A stretch of DNA of 64,000 bases from Nissolia schottii (lineage: Eukaryota > Streptophyta > Magnoliopsida > Fabales > Fabaceae): contig QANU01025286.1 of the NCBI GenBank assembly GCA_003254905.1, positions 62,001 to 126,000 on the forward strand, written 5' to 3'. Positions 1 through 10,981 of this stretch are shown here, one piece after another. The notes below the pieces were generated by a model, which was not told the origin of the DNA, made no database searches, and was given only the letters and a program-made list of their open reading frames with translations. A program made the position numbers and the translations under genes. Position 1 is the stretch's first letter. Each line of letters begins with the position of its first letter.

Positions 1-2070
1 TCCAGCGGAACCAAGCATGCTGAGCTTGCATCAGGTCTAGGCACTGAGCGGCCTAACCAAGGCACTGAGCGGCATAGCCAAGACGGTAAGCAGCCTGACC
101 TGAATCCTTAAAAGAGACCTGGCCCAAGGATGGCTAAGTAGTCTGGGAGTTCCTCATGATGCTGAGCGGTCTAGCTAGGGTGTTGAGCGGCCCAAAGAAA
201 TCCTAGTTCACTAAGTTAACCTGGAACGAGATGTTTTCATGGAGCGCACACTCCAACCTAGCACCGAATTCCTAAACTATAAATATAACGATATAAGTGA
301 TTATGTGACTATGTATAATTATGTATAATTCTTAAACTATAAACTGTAATACTTAGTAGTAACCTAATGTGTAATTATATGTTGGACCTTGTTTGTGAAT
401 ATATGTAAATGTATGTTCTATTATCACTCGAATTGCTCGAGACGTGATAAATGTCACATTTTGGTATTTTCATAGGTTAAAATGGCACTTATCTGCTTTG
501 TTTTCTATGAAACTATTACCAATTTCCTAATTTTTTGTGTAAATTTAGCATAGTTAAAGAATGGGTACATATATGTGTAAATGGATGCATTTCTTGTCAA
601 TTTCTCATATAGATAAGAGGCATGAATCACAAGAGCTACACAATAGGAATTAACGGTGACTTTGCCACAGATTTTTCACTAGGATGGAGATTGAATCTCA
701 ATTTGATGTCAACCACAAATTTGTAGGTCTTTCTCTTAGCTTTAAGTGGAGATTTGAATCGCCTCAATTCGAGATCTGTAGCCCAAGTTATCGCGATTTT
801 ACTAACTGTTGTGCAAACCAATCCGCTGAGCACCATCCCAATCCACTGAGCGGCCTTTGAAATTGCTTAAGGCTGAAGAAACTTCAAGATGAAGCAATCT
901 TTGAACCGCCTAGGCTGCTCAGCGACCCCTGTAATCCGTTGAGCGGCCTGAAGCTGAAAAAATCTATAAAAGGAGGCCAAATCCGAATTCATTCAGTTTT
1001 TCCAACGTTTTTGATACATACAGAACTTGAAGAAAATAGAGAGTTAGAGAGCTGAGAACAAAGAGGAAGTTGGAGAAGGAGCCAAGAGAGGTCGAGGAGC
1101 ACGGTGACCTCACCATGGTGGCATGAAAACGTGTCATGGTGAACGTCCAATACCTTGTTCTTTGGTTTTTTCTTGTAAGATGGATTTATAATCCTCTTTT
1201 TGTTGGGGTTTTGATGAATATTATGGTGTGATTGTATCCATATAACTCTTGTATCTATGAATCTATTGCTTTTTTTTGCTTTACATGAATTGATCTTATG
1301 CTTAATGCTTGTTTTAGATTAGGTACCTAAAGCATGACTTGAAACTTGATTGTTTGTAAGTGAGAACTGCATTCATTAAGTTGGAATTAGATTAAATCAT
1401 CTAATAGTCCTACTTGCTAGAAATAGAGTTAGAGTTATTAGTCGTTTTAACACCTGAAATAATGTCGGTTTGCTTTGTTAGTTTGTGCAAGAGATTGACA
1501 AAATAATAAAATGGAGCCGAGTGATCTTTTCATGTTTGAAAGAAATGATTAAAATAAGAACTGGTGGCGAGGAATCAAAGAATTAATAATCCATGTGCAT
1601 TGAGTAAATGGATGTATGAAAACTGTAATATGATTCAATTCCCAACAAGCTTCCTAATCTTTTTCTAATTCGTTGTCAATTTATCTTTTGTTTACTTTAG
1701 CTAATTTAACAATCAATTTACAAATCATTCACTCCATTGTTTAATTAACAAACTGAAGAATAACTTTATTCAACTCCCTGTGGATACGACTATACTGCAA
1801 TTGAATCTGAAACCTGTAAAGTAGGATATATAAAACGACGAAGGTTTTAAAATAAGCTTTCAACAAGACGCTAGCATTTGTCTATATATGTTTCGCTGAC
1901 CACGCATGGCTCCTAATTTATAAACTGATAGATTGAATGAACGATTATCAAAAGGGTCCATATTTTTGCATTAGAAATATTTGCAAAGTTAAAAGTATGG
2001 GCTAAAAGTAACCCCAACCAATGCAGATAATATCCTATAATCAGTATTACGACTATAGCGTAGGCTGAAA
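1..2070 (+). mobile_element. Ty3/gypsy LTR-like sequence (Athila/Tat style), partial
   Basis: No open gene here. The stretch has LTR features on the plus strand: a promoter-like TATAAAAGGAGG near 966, a long non-coding leader after it, and a CCCTGTGGATACGAC motif near 1769, which resembles the U5 end of Athila/Tat-type gypsy elements. Short copies of a CTGAGCGGCC-like motif recur at about 44, 64, 162, 182, 842 and 935. The same motif appears on the other strand near 26525 inside another LTR. Neither end nor a target duplication could be placed, and the left part is cut by the window edge. The family assignment is inference. Confidence 0.4.
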
Positions 2071-2393
2071 GTAGGGGTATTACAAACATGGTGGTGGTTG
2101 GTAAACTTGGATGGAGGTGTTGGTACTAGCAAAAAACACTCTGACGCCCAACTTAGTTTGTGAGTGAATCTAAGGTAAAGTAGTAGTTACAGAACATACC
2201 CGAGCATGAGGATCTTGATTCAGGCCGTTAGGAGGCACTTGTAACAATCTCATGTGTTAATTACTACTCGTGTGGATAATGATGACATTATGTCTTTGAT
2301 ACATTATAGTTGTTATGCCCACAGGCTATTAATTACTTAAATAATTATGAGCAGTTATGAAATTTCTAGGATAAACGGGTCGAGAATATTATT
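2071..2393. other. spacer without recognised gene
   Basis: AT-rich spacer between the LTR-like block and the TRIM element. I see no coding signal, no splice-supported exon and no clear element boundary. It ends in the sequence used as target by the TRIM insertion (ATCTT at 2394-2398). Confidence 0.5.
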
Positions 2394-2398
2394 ATCTT

Positions 2399-2648
2399 TG
2401 TTAAAAATAATTATGTTAATGATCATAATTGATTTGATTTGATTTAGTCTTATTAATTGATTGTAATTTATTTTTGACCGTTGTGTTTTTGCCGTTGAGT
2501 CTTCAGCCTATAAATAGGCTCACCTCCTATGTAAAGATACAACAATTCTCAGATAATACAATTGTTATTTTTCTGTTATTTTTCTGTTATCTATCTTACT
2601 CCTATATTTTTTGGTGTCACATTTATCGATTTATCACGATGTTTAACA
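2399..2648 (+). repeat. 5' LTR of the TRIM
   Basis: 250-bp LTR with TG...CA ends. It carries CCTATAAATAGG, a likely TATA element, near 2507, and contains an internal short duplication of the phrase TTTTTCTGTTA not seen in the other LTR. Confidence 0.9.
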
Positions 2649-2661
2649 TGGTATCAGAGCC
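2649..2661 (+). other. primer-binding site (initiator Met tRNA)
   Basis: TGGTATCAGAGCC directly abuts the CA end of the 5' LTR, as expected for copia-type and TRIM reverse-transcription priming. Confidence 0.85.
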
Positions 2662-3030
2662 ATGGTTCCCACCTTGAACCATATTCCTGCTTTCGCCAAT
2701 TTTCCCCTTAACCGCCTCCACATAATCTTGATGTTGACTTAATCTGCCTCCGTGTAGTCTCGATTGTTGCCTATCATTGTTGCCTTTGCTAGTTCTGCCG
2801 AGCTCTCAATGTTGCCTTAGTTGGTTCCACCCAACTCCTGATGTTGCCTCCGTTGTTGCCTTTGCTAGTTCTGCCCAGCCACTATTGTCTTCGCTAGTTT
2901 TGCAACCAGCCACTGTTGCTTTCGTTGGTTTCGCCTAGCCTTTGTTACCGTTTTGTTGGTTCTGCCCCACTCAGCCCTCCGTTGAACTATGACAAGCTTA
3001 AAGCTCGGGGAGCTTTAGTTTGAGGGAGGG

Positions 3031-3271
3031 TGTTAAAAATAATTATGTTAATGATCATAATTGATTTGATTTGATTTAGTCTTATTAATTGATTGTAATT
3101 TATTTTTGACGATTGTGTTTTAGCCGTTAAGTCTTCAGCCTATAAATATGCTCAGCCTCCTATGTAAAGATACAACAACTCAGATAATACAATTGTTATT
3201 TCTCTGTTATCTATCTTTCTCCTATATTTTTGGGTGTCACACATTTATCGGTTTTATCACGATGTTTAACA
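3031..3271 (+). repeat. 3' LTR of the TRIM
   Basis: 241-bp LTR, directly preceded by the purine tract ending GAGGGAGGG and followed by the target duplication ATCTT. It is slightly shorter than the 5' copy because of small indels. Confidence 0.9.
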
Positions 3272-3777
3272 ATCTTAGACTCAACTTATGTCAATATTAT
3301 GTCGTGGAACTTGAACCTGGGCTTAAGTAGTAACAATATCCAACTATATCTTACAACAATAACTATAATTTATATTCTAACAAATTTATACACTCAAAAA
3401 AGTTCTAATTCAATTTCTAAACAAAATTGATAAATTTGATAGGAATTGATTTGATTTTAAATTTTGAAAGGTCAAATCAAATCCTATTCTTATATAAGCA
3501 TTCTATTCCAAACCTGAGATGTAACTTATATATCCAATCAAATTAATTCATATTCTTAATAGCTAACTTTACGCCCCATACATCATTAACCAACGAGAAT
3601 TTTTAAAAAAATAAATTCATTGTAATAATTTAAACACAAGAAACATCTTATAAAGAATCTCAATGTTCTTGACCGCCGAGGATACCTTTCTTTTTAACTT
3701 CGGTGTGGCTTCATTGATTAATCTAAAATCTTCAATAAATGCAAAAATCTTAACTAACTCTGCCGAGAAACTAACTT

Positions 3778-3787
3778 CTATATAAAC
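3778..3787 (+). promoter_or_regulatory. TATA box of the B3 gene
   Basis: CTATATAAAC lies about 85 bp before the chosen ATG at 3868, leaving room for a start site near 3810 and a 5' leader of roughly 60 bases. It is the best TATA match in the 300 bp upstream. Confidence 0.5.
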
Positions 3788-3867
3788 CCATAAACACCTC
3801 TCCAACCTCACTTTCACACACACAAAAAACAAAGTTGCTCCGACGCCGTGAAGAGCAAGCAAATCCA

Positions 3868-4575
3868 ATGGCGCCTTCCGCCGCCAACAACACCACCACC
3901 CGCACCCGTTCGTCCCTCTCCGATGACCGTCAACTCCGCGTGAAGACCGAAACGCCTTCCCATGCCCCTCGTTCTCCTTCAGCCAACAAGGCGGCGGCAG
4001 CACTAGCATGCACCCACTTGTCATTGGGCTTGGGCGCGTGTTCCTCATGCACCATTGCCAATGCCGCAACCGTGGCGCGCGATCACGCCGCCGCTGCTGC
4101 TGCTCCCCCCTCCAAAAGAAAATGCCTTCCCAATGCCGCTGCTTCTGCTGCAGCAAGAAAGAAAGTACGTTATGATCAGAGGAACATTGCAACTAGTTGT
4201 AACTGGGGGCCCTCGACGGAGCTGACGTTGTACGACGACCCCTGGAAGATCAAGAAAGTGCTGCTGCAGAGCGATCTCGGAAACATGAGCAGGCTCTTGC
4301 TCCCCAAGAAACTGGCGGAGGAACTGGTGGTGCCCGCGTTGGGCGCCGGCGCCGAGAGCGAGAGAGGGGTCGACGTCAGGGTTCGGGACGTGGACACCGG
4401 CTCCACGCACGGCCTCGTTTTCAAGAGGTGGGGCTCTTCGGGGAGCTACGTCTTCATCGGCAACTGGGTCAGAGACTTTGTGAGCAGAAGGGGCTTGAAG
4501 AGAGGAGACGAGATTGGCCTCCATTGGGATCCGTACAACGCACGCTTTCACTTCTCTGTTCTCAAGGCAGTGTAG
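3868..4575 (+). CDS. B3 DNA-binding domain protein (235 aa)
   Basis: Predicted nuclear, DNA-binding transcription regulator of the plant B3 superfamily. The reading frame stays open upstream to a TTG at 3835, but the first in-frame ATG is at 3868, just after a short A/C-rich leader and a TATA box, so I start there. Residues 1-110 are low-complexity (Ala, Ser, Thr, Arg rich) with basic patches SKRK and ARKKVR that could be nuclear localisation signals. Residues about 117-235 form the B3 fold: the DPWKIKKVL start, SDLGNMSRLLLPK, then a GLVFKRWGSSGSYVF strand and FVSRRGLKRGDEIGLHWD. The layout (short protein, one C-terminal B3 domain, no AP2 or ARF domain) resembles the small B3 proteins of the At2g33720/At5g24050 type. 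No intron is needed. The coding region is GC-rich compared with its flanks. The target sequence and pathway cannot be read from the sequence. Confidence 0.85.
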   Translation: MAPSAANNTTTRTRSSLSDDRQLRVKTETPSHAPRSPSANKAAAALACTHLSLGLGACSSCTIANAATVARDHAAAAAAPPSKRKCLPNAAASAAARKKVRYDQRNIATSCNWGPSTELTLYDDPWKIKKVLLQSDLGNMSRLLLPKKLAEELVVPALGAGAESERGVDVRVRDVDTGSTHGLVFKRWGSSGSYVFIGNWVRDFVSRRGLKRGDEIGLHWDPYNARFHFSVLKAV

Positions 4576-5059
4576 GATTCAGCGAAATTCATGTTAAAAG
4601 AGTTATTTTTTTTGTTTTGTTTTGTTTTAAGGGAATGTTATATGGCTGCTGCCTACGAGATGTAGGTTTTTAACTTTTAACCCATTCATTCATTACTTTT
4701 TTTTTTTCCTTCCCCTTTAATTCCTCCTTGTTGTGGCCATTTAGAAGTGGCTGAGGCATGTCCTTGTGTTGTTTATTATTCAACAATTAATGAAATGCGT
4801 TGGTGTAGCCCTTGTGGGTAAACTTTGAGCTTTATATCTGATCTGTATAATCCAATAAAAAATTAGTTTTCCAACATAAAACAAGATTGGTTTATTTAAA
4901 AGGAAGAGTTAAGGGTTTAAACAAAGTTATGGTCAATTTTGTCTTCTTTCTGTTTTTTTTCTAAATGGTAATGAGAGTTCAGAAATTTACAGCATTGCCA
5001 TTATAAATCATATGCATGGCACCCTGCTCACAGCTGAACTGTGTGACAATTCAAACATT
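4576..5059 (+). other. 3' flank of the B3 gene
   Basis: T-rich sequence following the stop codon. AATTAATGAAATG near 4785 and AATAAAAAA near 4853 are plausible plant polyadenylation signals. No other gene is seen up to the start of the duplicated segment near 5060. Confidence 0.4.
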
Positions 5060-5740
5060 GAGCGGTACGGATGGGGGGAGAATTTCAGTTAACAATGCCA
5101 AGGAGAGGCAAAACAGAATGCCAAGGCTGTTGAATCAGTTGGTGGTTGAGTAGTTTATGCTCACGCGGTGGTGGGAAGTCTGAGAGAATCACAGTTACTT
5201 TCCTAAAATCATGGGTGTGGTTTCTATCTCAATGCGAAGTTCAGCTTGAGTGGGGTGTTTGGTTCTGCATTATTGTTTGGTGTTCTGGTCTATCTTGTCC
5301 CATAGGAACTTGAGTCTCAACCAACGGGGTTAGTCCAAGTGGTAAGCGGATTCGTATCGCTTAAGTAACGTCCCGAGTTCGAGACCTTGTGTACGCAGTT
5401 ATCCCCGCTGGGAGACTCACCCGCCATAGCCAGATGCGCGACTCGGGTCGGCCCGGATTAGTCAAGGCTAAAACTTAGACACTGAGCAGGCAACCTAAAA
5501 AAAAATAGGAACATGAGTCTTTTCCTTGGGACCTCGGGCTATCACAGAAAAAAAGAAGCAGTATTTGATAAATAAAAAATAAATAAGGACAGTGCTTCAA
5601 AAACAATGCTGAACTGATGGCTAGTCACACGTGTTACATACAATACAAGGGAGTCAGTGCAGTGTAGCTATTGATAAATTTGTTCCTAATTTCTTTGACC
5701 CATGACTGCCTAAAAACACTTCTATGTGAGGAGAGAGGCT
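5060..5740. repeat. duplicated intergenic segment, copy 1
   Basis: Sequence here matches 7250-7660 in the same order and orientation. Shared blocks include AATTTCAGTTAACA, TTTCCTTGGGACCTC, GAAGAAGCA-type A-rich text, ATGGCTAG and TAGCTATTGATAAATTT. A SINE has inserted in this copy only. The copy at 7250-7660 leads directly into the last exon of the first ankyrin gene, so copy 1 is probably the relic of a partial tandem duplication that did not keep the exon. Identity looks like roughly 75-85% in matching blocks, by eye. Confidence 0.65.
5318..5504 (+). mobile_element. tRNA-derived SINE with intact target duplication
   Basis: About 187 bp beginning CAACCAACGGGG and ending in a poly-A run. The RNA polymerase III A box (TTAGTCCAAGTGGTAAG) and B box (GAGTTCGAGACC) are both visible near the 5' end. 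The element is flanked by a 16-bp direct repeat, ATAGGAACTTGAGTCT at 5302-5317 and ATAGGAACATGAGTCT at 5505-5520, with one mismatch, typical of LINE-driven insertion. No coding capacity. Confidence 0.88.
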
Positions 5741-6780
5741 TTGTATCCTTACTCCTAACCATGTTCCAAGACAGTGCACAAAGTGTCGCATAATCCAATT
5801 TCAGTAGAGGTTGGGGTTTGGTGAGTGAAAAATATTCTCCATAAATCATAACTCCTACAGTGGTGTGATGTGCATGCAGTCTTCTCCCTCCATTCAATTT
5901 CCTTCATTATTTGTGTGACGAGTTGTGACAATGCTAATTGGTGTCATTTGTGAAGGTGCTATTTTAGAGGGAAATGATATTTGCTTCCCTGCCAGTGCAG
6001 ACTCATGCCAATAAAACATGGATTTAGGTGCATGTTTATAATCTTCCTCTAGGATGTTAATTAGAGTGCTCAAGGTAATATATCCTTCAGTATTATAGTC
6101 AAGATAGTGATGTCAGTCCTGAAAATTCTATAGGCTTTTCAGCTTCTGGCACATGATTCCTTTTGTCCATAGAAACAACTATAGGTTCTGGTTCAAACAA
6201 AGAGAGGAGAAAGAAACAATAATGATAATCTACATTGTCATACAAAATTTAATTTTTTTTCCTTGTTTAGAATAATGAATATTACAGTAGAGGTTTTTAC
6301 TCTGTCAATTTCCAGACCCAACATTTTATGTCTCTAGCAATTTTCTACTTGACATAAATCATAAATCGTGTGTCAGGTAGTCAAAGGCATTGATGGTGAC
6401 TTTTTCAATGGAAGTAAATGATGGTTTTTTAGTAATAATAACAAATCTCCCGTCTCACTTGGGGAATAAATTGTAGCCTCTGTTCCTTAGTTAAGGCAGC
6501 GTACAATCACCCATTTACAAGGTGCGTTCCATTGCTCTCTGAATGTGCTTGCATTGTTTAACTTTGAAGCCTGCTTTTTTCCTTCTTTTTCTTTAAGCCG
6601 TAGCATCTTAATTTGTGCTTTTTGTAGTTTACATATGTTGCCCTTGCTCAATAACGGTCACTTTACTGTAGTAATGATTCATATTTATTATATAAACAGT
6701 AGAAATGATGTTTTGACTGATGAGAAGCAGACTAGTTTAATAAAGAAATGAATCTGAAACAATAAAACTATTTTCAGAAC
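5741..6780. other. intergenic sequence without recognised gene
   Basis: AT-rich spacer. Short reading frames occur, but none has a recognisable domain or splice partner. No element boundary is visible. Confidence 0.5.
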
Positions 6781-6784
6781 CAGT

Positions 6785-7200
6785 CCAGAATTGTTTCATT
6801 GAATACAAATTGGTTTTCTGAACCAGTTCACTGGTTAAAAACTGGTTTCCAAACTAATTTTATATGAAACCGGTTTATATGACTCGAAACCAGTTCATTT
6901 GGGTCAGGACCAGTTTGGGTAAGTAAAACCCAGTTCGGGTAAAAAAAACTGAACCGAAAATCTGGTTTTCTTTGGGTTTGGTTTTTGTTCTTAAGAAACC
7001 GCTTTGTGCCCACCCCTAGACATTAGCAAAAGAGGCCGGCCTTACTGGCTTCACGGGCCTTATAACAAGGCTAAGCCTGGCCTGTTAGTGTAAACAGGCT
7101 TCCAAATATGTTTGGTCCTGGCCTTTTTATTTAATAGGCCAGGCAGGCCAAACACAGACCAGACCATAGGCCACTGGCTTGTTCTCACCCTTGCTGCTAA
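6785..7200. mobile_element. hAT-like MITE fragments
   Basis: Two adjoining scraps built from short repeated phrases: AACCAGTT/AACCGGTT text at 6785-6990 ending GTGCCCACCCCTAG, then GGCC-rich text (GGCCTTATAACAAGG, CAGGCCAAACACAGACC) ending GTTCTCACCCTT. On the minus strand the ends read CTAGGGGTGGGCAC and AAGGGTGAGAAC, like hAT termini of the CTAGGGGTG type. No matching left terminus or target duplication was found. Confidence 0.35.
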
Positions 7201-7249
7201 CTTAGTGACCTTCACCAAAACAAACCATATAAATGCTTGATTAGTACAA

Positions 7250-7440
7250 ACAGGGAAAAATTTCAGTTAACATGGCCAAAAAAAGGAAAATAAAGAATGT
7301 CAATGCTTACAAGACACAAGCAAAAGCCTATTTTGGCATCATGTTCACATATTGAACTCAATGATGTTGTAGTCTCTACCTTGAGGTGTAAAACTTGAGC
7401 TTTTTCCTTGGGACCTCAGGCCTGCTTGTAACAACAAAGA

Positions 7441-7477
<37 letters not shown>

Positions 7478-7660
7478 TATCACAAAAAAGGAAGAAGCAA
7501 TATTTGATAGATATGAGGACAGGACTTCAATAACAATACTGAACTAATGGCTAGCCATAAGTGTCACAATTCAAGGGACTGGGTGTAGCTATTGATAAAT
7601 TTTTTAATTTCTTTGACCCTTTACGGCCTAAAACACTTCCTTGGGAAAATACAGCCCCTC
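7250..7660. repeat. duplicated intergenic segment, copy 2
   Basis: Counterpart of 5060-5740 without the SINE but with a GT microsatellite. It lies immediately downstream of the terminal exon of the first ankyrin gene (minus strand) and may include its 3' untranslated region. Confidence 0.65.
7443..7476. repeat. (GT)17 microsatellite
   Basis: Uninterrupted GT dinucleotide run of 34 bases inside duplicated segment copy 2. Absent from copy 1. Confidence 0.97.
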
Positions 7661-7782
7661 ATGTTTTGGTTCATCCTTACACAATTTTCTGCGAAATACT
7701 ATCCCTATTCGGAATCCTCTATGTACCATTCATCTAGTGTCATTCAGATGGAAGCTTGCTAATGCTTCAACAACATCGTTAG

Positions 7783-10700
7783 TTATGACTTTTGAGCCCT
7801 TGGCCTGTTCTTTTCCATACTCTTAAACTTTTCATCAAAAGTAATCAACGGGTAATCCGGAGGAAGCGTGAACAGGTCTTGGCTATCATCTAGCTTACAA
7901 CTACTAGATTCGGCAGAAGATGAGCTTGATTGAGGGTAAGGCGCCTTTATCCACTGAAACCATGATGATGATGAGGAATGTGTCAATGCAGGTTTCTCTT
8001 GGTCTAGAGCACCCGTAGGACTTGATGGGGCTGATTCAAATTCATCAACATCAACCTGCTTTAATTCTTCAAACTTTGTGAAGGTAACCAATACTCTAAC
8101 TGTGGACACCACAGGGATGGCAACCTGAATTTGCAAAGAAAATCAACTGGTTTTATATTTATAATCATAATTATAAAAGAAAAAAATGAAAATTGAAAAA
8201 GAGAAAAATACCAAAGATAATTATGCCAAAGTTAAACAAGAACTCATAAATAAATGAAAGATCAATTAAATCATCCCTTTCTACCATTCCAACCAAAATG
8301 GTTACTAGTTTGAAGAAAAGGATTAAACAAATGATTTCAGTCTGAAGAAGGACCAATATATGTAACAAAAGAAAAGAATGGAAAAGACTCCAAATTTCAT
8401 CAGTTTCTATCTCTTCCAAACGATTACACACTAGGAGAAATCAGAAAGAAGTTACTAAGTGTAAAGAGGAAGGCTTCTTTCAGTTACAAATCATAAGGGG
8501 TTTGGTAATGGTCAATGGAAGGGATTAAAAATTAATAGCAGTACTGTCATCTTACAACTTCATAAAAATTTACTAAGCTGAGACTGTTGAGGCAGTACTG
8601 TAGCAGGGCAGCACTCTTTACCCATATGATCGTGAACTAAGGATTTCTATTCTATCAAGTCAGAGAAATACAAAACCATTAAGATCAAAAAAATTTAGGA
8701 GATGGGAGCTTGATAAGTTATAGGTGATTGCAAATACTAGCAAAGCAGCTTGCCAAGGTTTAAATAATTCATTGCCATTAATCGTTTACGATGCCTTAAT
8801 TACACATAACATGTATTCAACGTTAAGCATTGGCACATAATCCGTGTACTTCTTGGTTCAGTTTATGGGGGAACTCTAAGCTCCTGAGAAAACTCTTGGT
8901 CTAGTTGAATTCTTCTACCTCTAGACTTTGGGTCAACATGTGTTAAGTTCATTATCCACTTCTCAAGAAATCAGAGCTCTAGTTTTTCTTGAGCAGTTTG
9001 TCAAAATGAGAGTTTTGTACCTTTCACGTAAGGTTTCCCTAATTGTGGTGAAACAGGAATGGGATAGAAGGAATGACAATTTCCATGTTCCAATCTATAA
9101 TGTATGGTGTTTAACTCATTCTCAAAGTTCTCTTCTTCACCCTTCAATATTTCTATGTTCTTCCTAACAAGCACATGAAGTTTGTCATTTGTAGAATTCA
9201 GTGTTAGGTGTAAAAGAAAGGAACAAGATTAGCCAACTTCTATCTGCTGTCTAATGGAAATCTTTATGGCTTCTTTTCACAATTCAACCATAAAAAAGGA
9301 AGTCATTGCCACATGCAAAAGTAACTTCACCAATAACAAGGAATATATATTCCCCCATTGTTTGTATGGCCCCATGTGTTGTTGAGTAGTTTAAGCTCTC
9401 AAGTTTGCATTCAGATATTTCTGCTCATAGCACCCTTTCAGTATTGAAAAGCATAAATAATATCACGAAGGATGAGACATCAAAATACAAACCATAAATG
9501 CTAATTTCCAGCAATAATTAGTGCACCAAGGAAAAAAACAAGATGGCAAGAACAAAGTAAACGTAAATTTCACACGTCTTGTAAAAATCGGAAGATCAAT
9601 AGTCAGGAAGCGCGCGCACCTTGACCGGAAAGGTGTCCTTAGGAAGTTTTGTTGTTAGGAGCTCCCTTAAACGGCGGACCGCCTTAACCTTTTCTGCCAA
9701 AATGTCAAGCAATGGCAAAAATTCCTCAATTTTCAACGGAAAGTTCGGCGAAAGCCAGAGAGCAGGCATCATCCCTCTCTTAAACTCACTGTCACCATTC
9801 TCATCCTTATGGCCGCCGCCGCCAGCAGCGGAATTCGCAGAGGGCGCATTGGCGTTCCTCCCCTTGTGGCCATGCCCTCCGGACCGTCCTTTCTTCTCTT
9901 TCTTCCCGTGACTCCTCTGATCGTTCTCATTCGACGAATTCAGCGCAGCTTCCAGTTGCTTCCTCTCCTCAGCCGTCAGGATCTCGTCCACTCTCGCGTC
10001 ACGCTCCTCCTTTCTTCCTCTGCAAGCTACCGGAGGCCCCGCGGGGGCTCCGGGAACCCTCTTGGACTTCACGCTCAGAACCACGTTCTGCATGTCGTAC
10101 ACCTTAGCCTTCCACGGCCCCACCGACTCCTTCCTCTCCTTCCGCCTCCACGTCAGCTGGGGGACGAGGAGCGACTGGCTCACGTCGATCCCAACCCTCA
10201 CTATCTTCTTGTCCCTCGACTTCCGAGCCAGCGACTGCCTGACCTCTCTATCAGTCGGCTTCGGAGCCTCGAAGGGCGAGACGACCACCTCCTTCTCGTG
10301 CGACACGATGCAGAGCGACCCCGGGACCTTCTTCCCGTCGCCGGAGCCGTCGCCGAGGAAGAGGATGCTCTGGTCCGACCTCTTGATCTTCAGGCCGTCG
10401 AAGCCGGCGAGCGTCATGTCCGCCCTCATGTTCGCGCCCCTCTTCCAGATCTTGTAAGTGTCCGAGGGCGCGATCCTCGAGATGAAAGGTATCACGGAGC
10501 TCTCGAAGTGGAAGGTGATCTCCATGTAGAAGTCCCTCATCCTCCTCAGGGTCCCCACGTAGCGGGGCAGCCTCCGGTGCCACTTCTCGTCGTAGTCGTT
10601 CCAGGAGTGCCTGATCATAACCATCGCGATCCCGTCCTGCTTGTTGATGATGGCCTCCCTGAGGGCGGTCCACCCCTGCGCGTTCTTCAGGGCGGCGTTC

Positions 10701-10981
10701 GCCCCCGCCGCCGTCAGCATGTCGACCGCCGCCGCGTCGCCGAGCTTCGCGGCCAGGTGGAGGGGCGTGTCCCCGTTCGGCACGTCGCGCCTGTTCACCA
10801 CGGCGGAGATGGCCGCGGCCTTCTCGTCCTCGGCGATCGAGGCGGCCTCGGTCTTGACCCCGTAGGGGTCGCCGAGCCTCGGGAGGGCGGAGAGAATCTC
10901 CCGGAGGGCGCCGTGGTCCTTCGCTATTATGGCCCTGTGGACGGAGCTGTGAGCGTACGCCGAGGGATCAATGCCCGCCAT
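7783..10981 (-). CDS. ankyrin-repeat / GPCR-chaperone family protein (ANKRD13-like), 567 aa
   Basis: Two coding exons: 9620-10981 (454 codons, ATG at 10981) and 7783-8124 (113 codons plus stop). The junction is AAG|GTGCGC to TTGCAAATTCAG|GTTGCC, phase 0, with a 1.5-kb intron. An unspliced reading would stop nine codons past the donor. Ankyrin repeats span about residues 45-125 (DTPLHLAAKLGD at 71-82, GWTALREAI at 103-111). A GPCR-chaperone-type domain follows: RRMRDFYMEITFHFESSV from 146, the IAPSDTYKIWKRGA block near 170, and WLSPNFPLKIEEFLPLLD late in exon 1. The tail holds a conserved WFQWIKAP motif. An acidic QLEAALNSSNEN stretch looks like a ubiquitin-interacting motif, as in animal ANKRD13 proteins (inference). 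The family is linked to endoplasmic-reticulum or endosomal membrane-protein handling; the plant role is unknown. Exon 1 is strikingly GC-rich (long runs of GCC/GCG codons), unlike its AT-rich surroundings and its paralogue at 12864-18954. Confidence 0.9.

Larger units (their letters stand above)
2399..3271 (+). mobile_element. complete TRIM-type LTR retrotransposon (873 bp)
   Basis: Two direct LTRs (2399-2648 and 3031-3271) both begin TGTTAAAAATAA and end GATGTTTAACA. A primer-binding site complementary to initiator methionine tRNA (TGGTATCAGAGCC) follows the first LTR at 2649-2661, and a purine tract (TTGAGGGAGGG) precedes the second. The insertion is flanked by a perfect 5-bp target duplication, ATCTT (2394-2398 and 3272-3276). 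The roughly 380-bp interior has no gag or pol, only repeated short GTTGCC-containing phrases, so this is a non-autonomous terminal-repeat retrotransposon in miniature that must have been mobilised in trans by a copia-type element. The LTRs differ by scattered substitutions and small indels, so the insertion is not very recent. Confidence 0.92.

Noticed and set aside
3835-3867. TTG-initiated N-terminal extension of the B3 protein
   Set aside because: A plant nuclear gene should start at ATG. The first ATG is at 3868.
3617-4192. 191-codon minus-strand frame overlapping the B3 gene
   Set aside because: Antisense to the B3 coding region and its leader. The plus-strand frame has the B3 domain, TATA box and leader.
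5318-5400. tRNA gene
   Set aside because: A and B boxes are present but there is no cloverleaf, and the sequence continues to a poly-A tail with a target duplication: a SINE.
10251-10673. 140-codon minus-strand frame
   Set aside because: Alternate frame of the same GC-rich exon; composition is Arg/Glu/Gly-rich with no domain.
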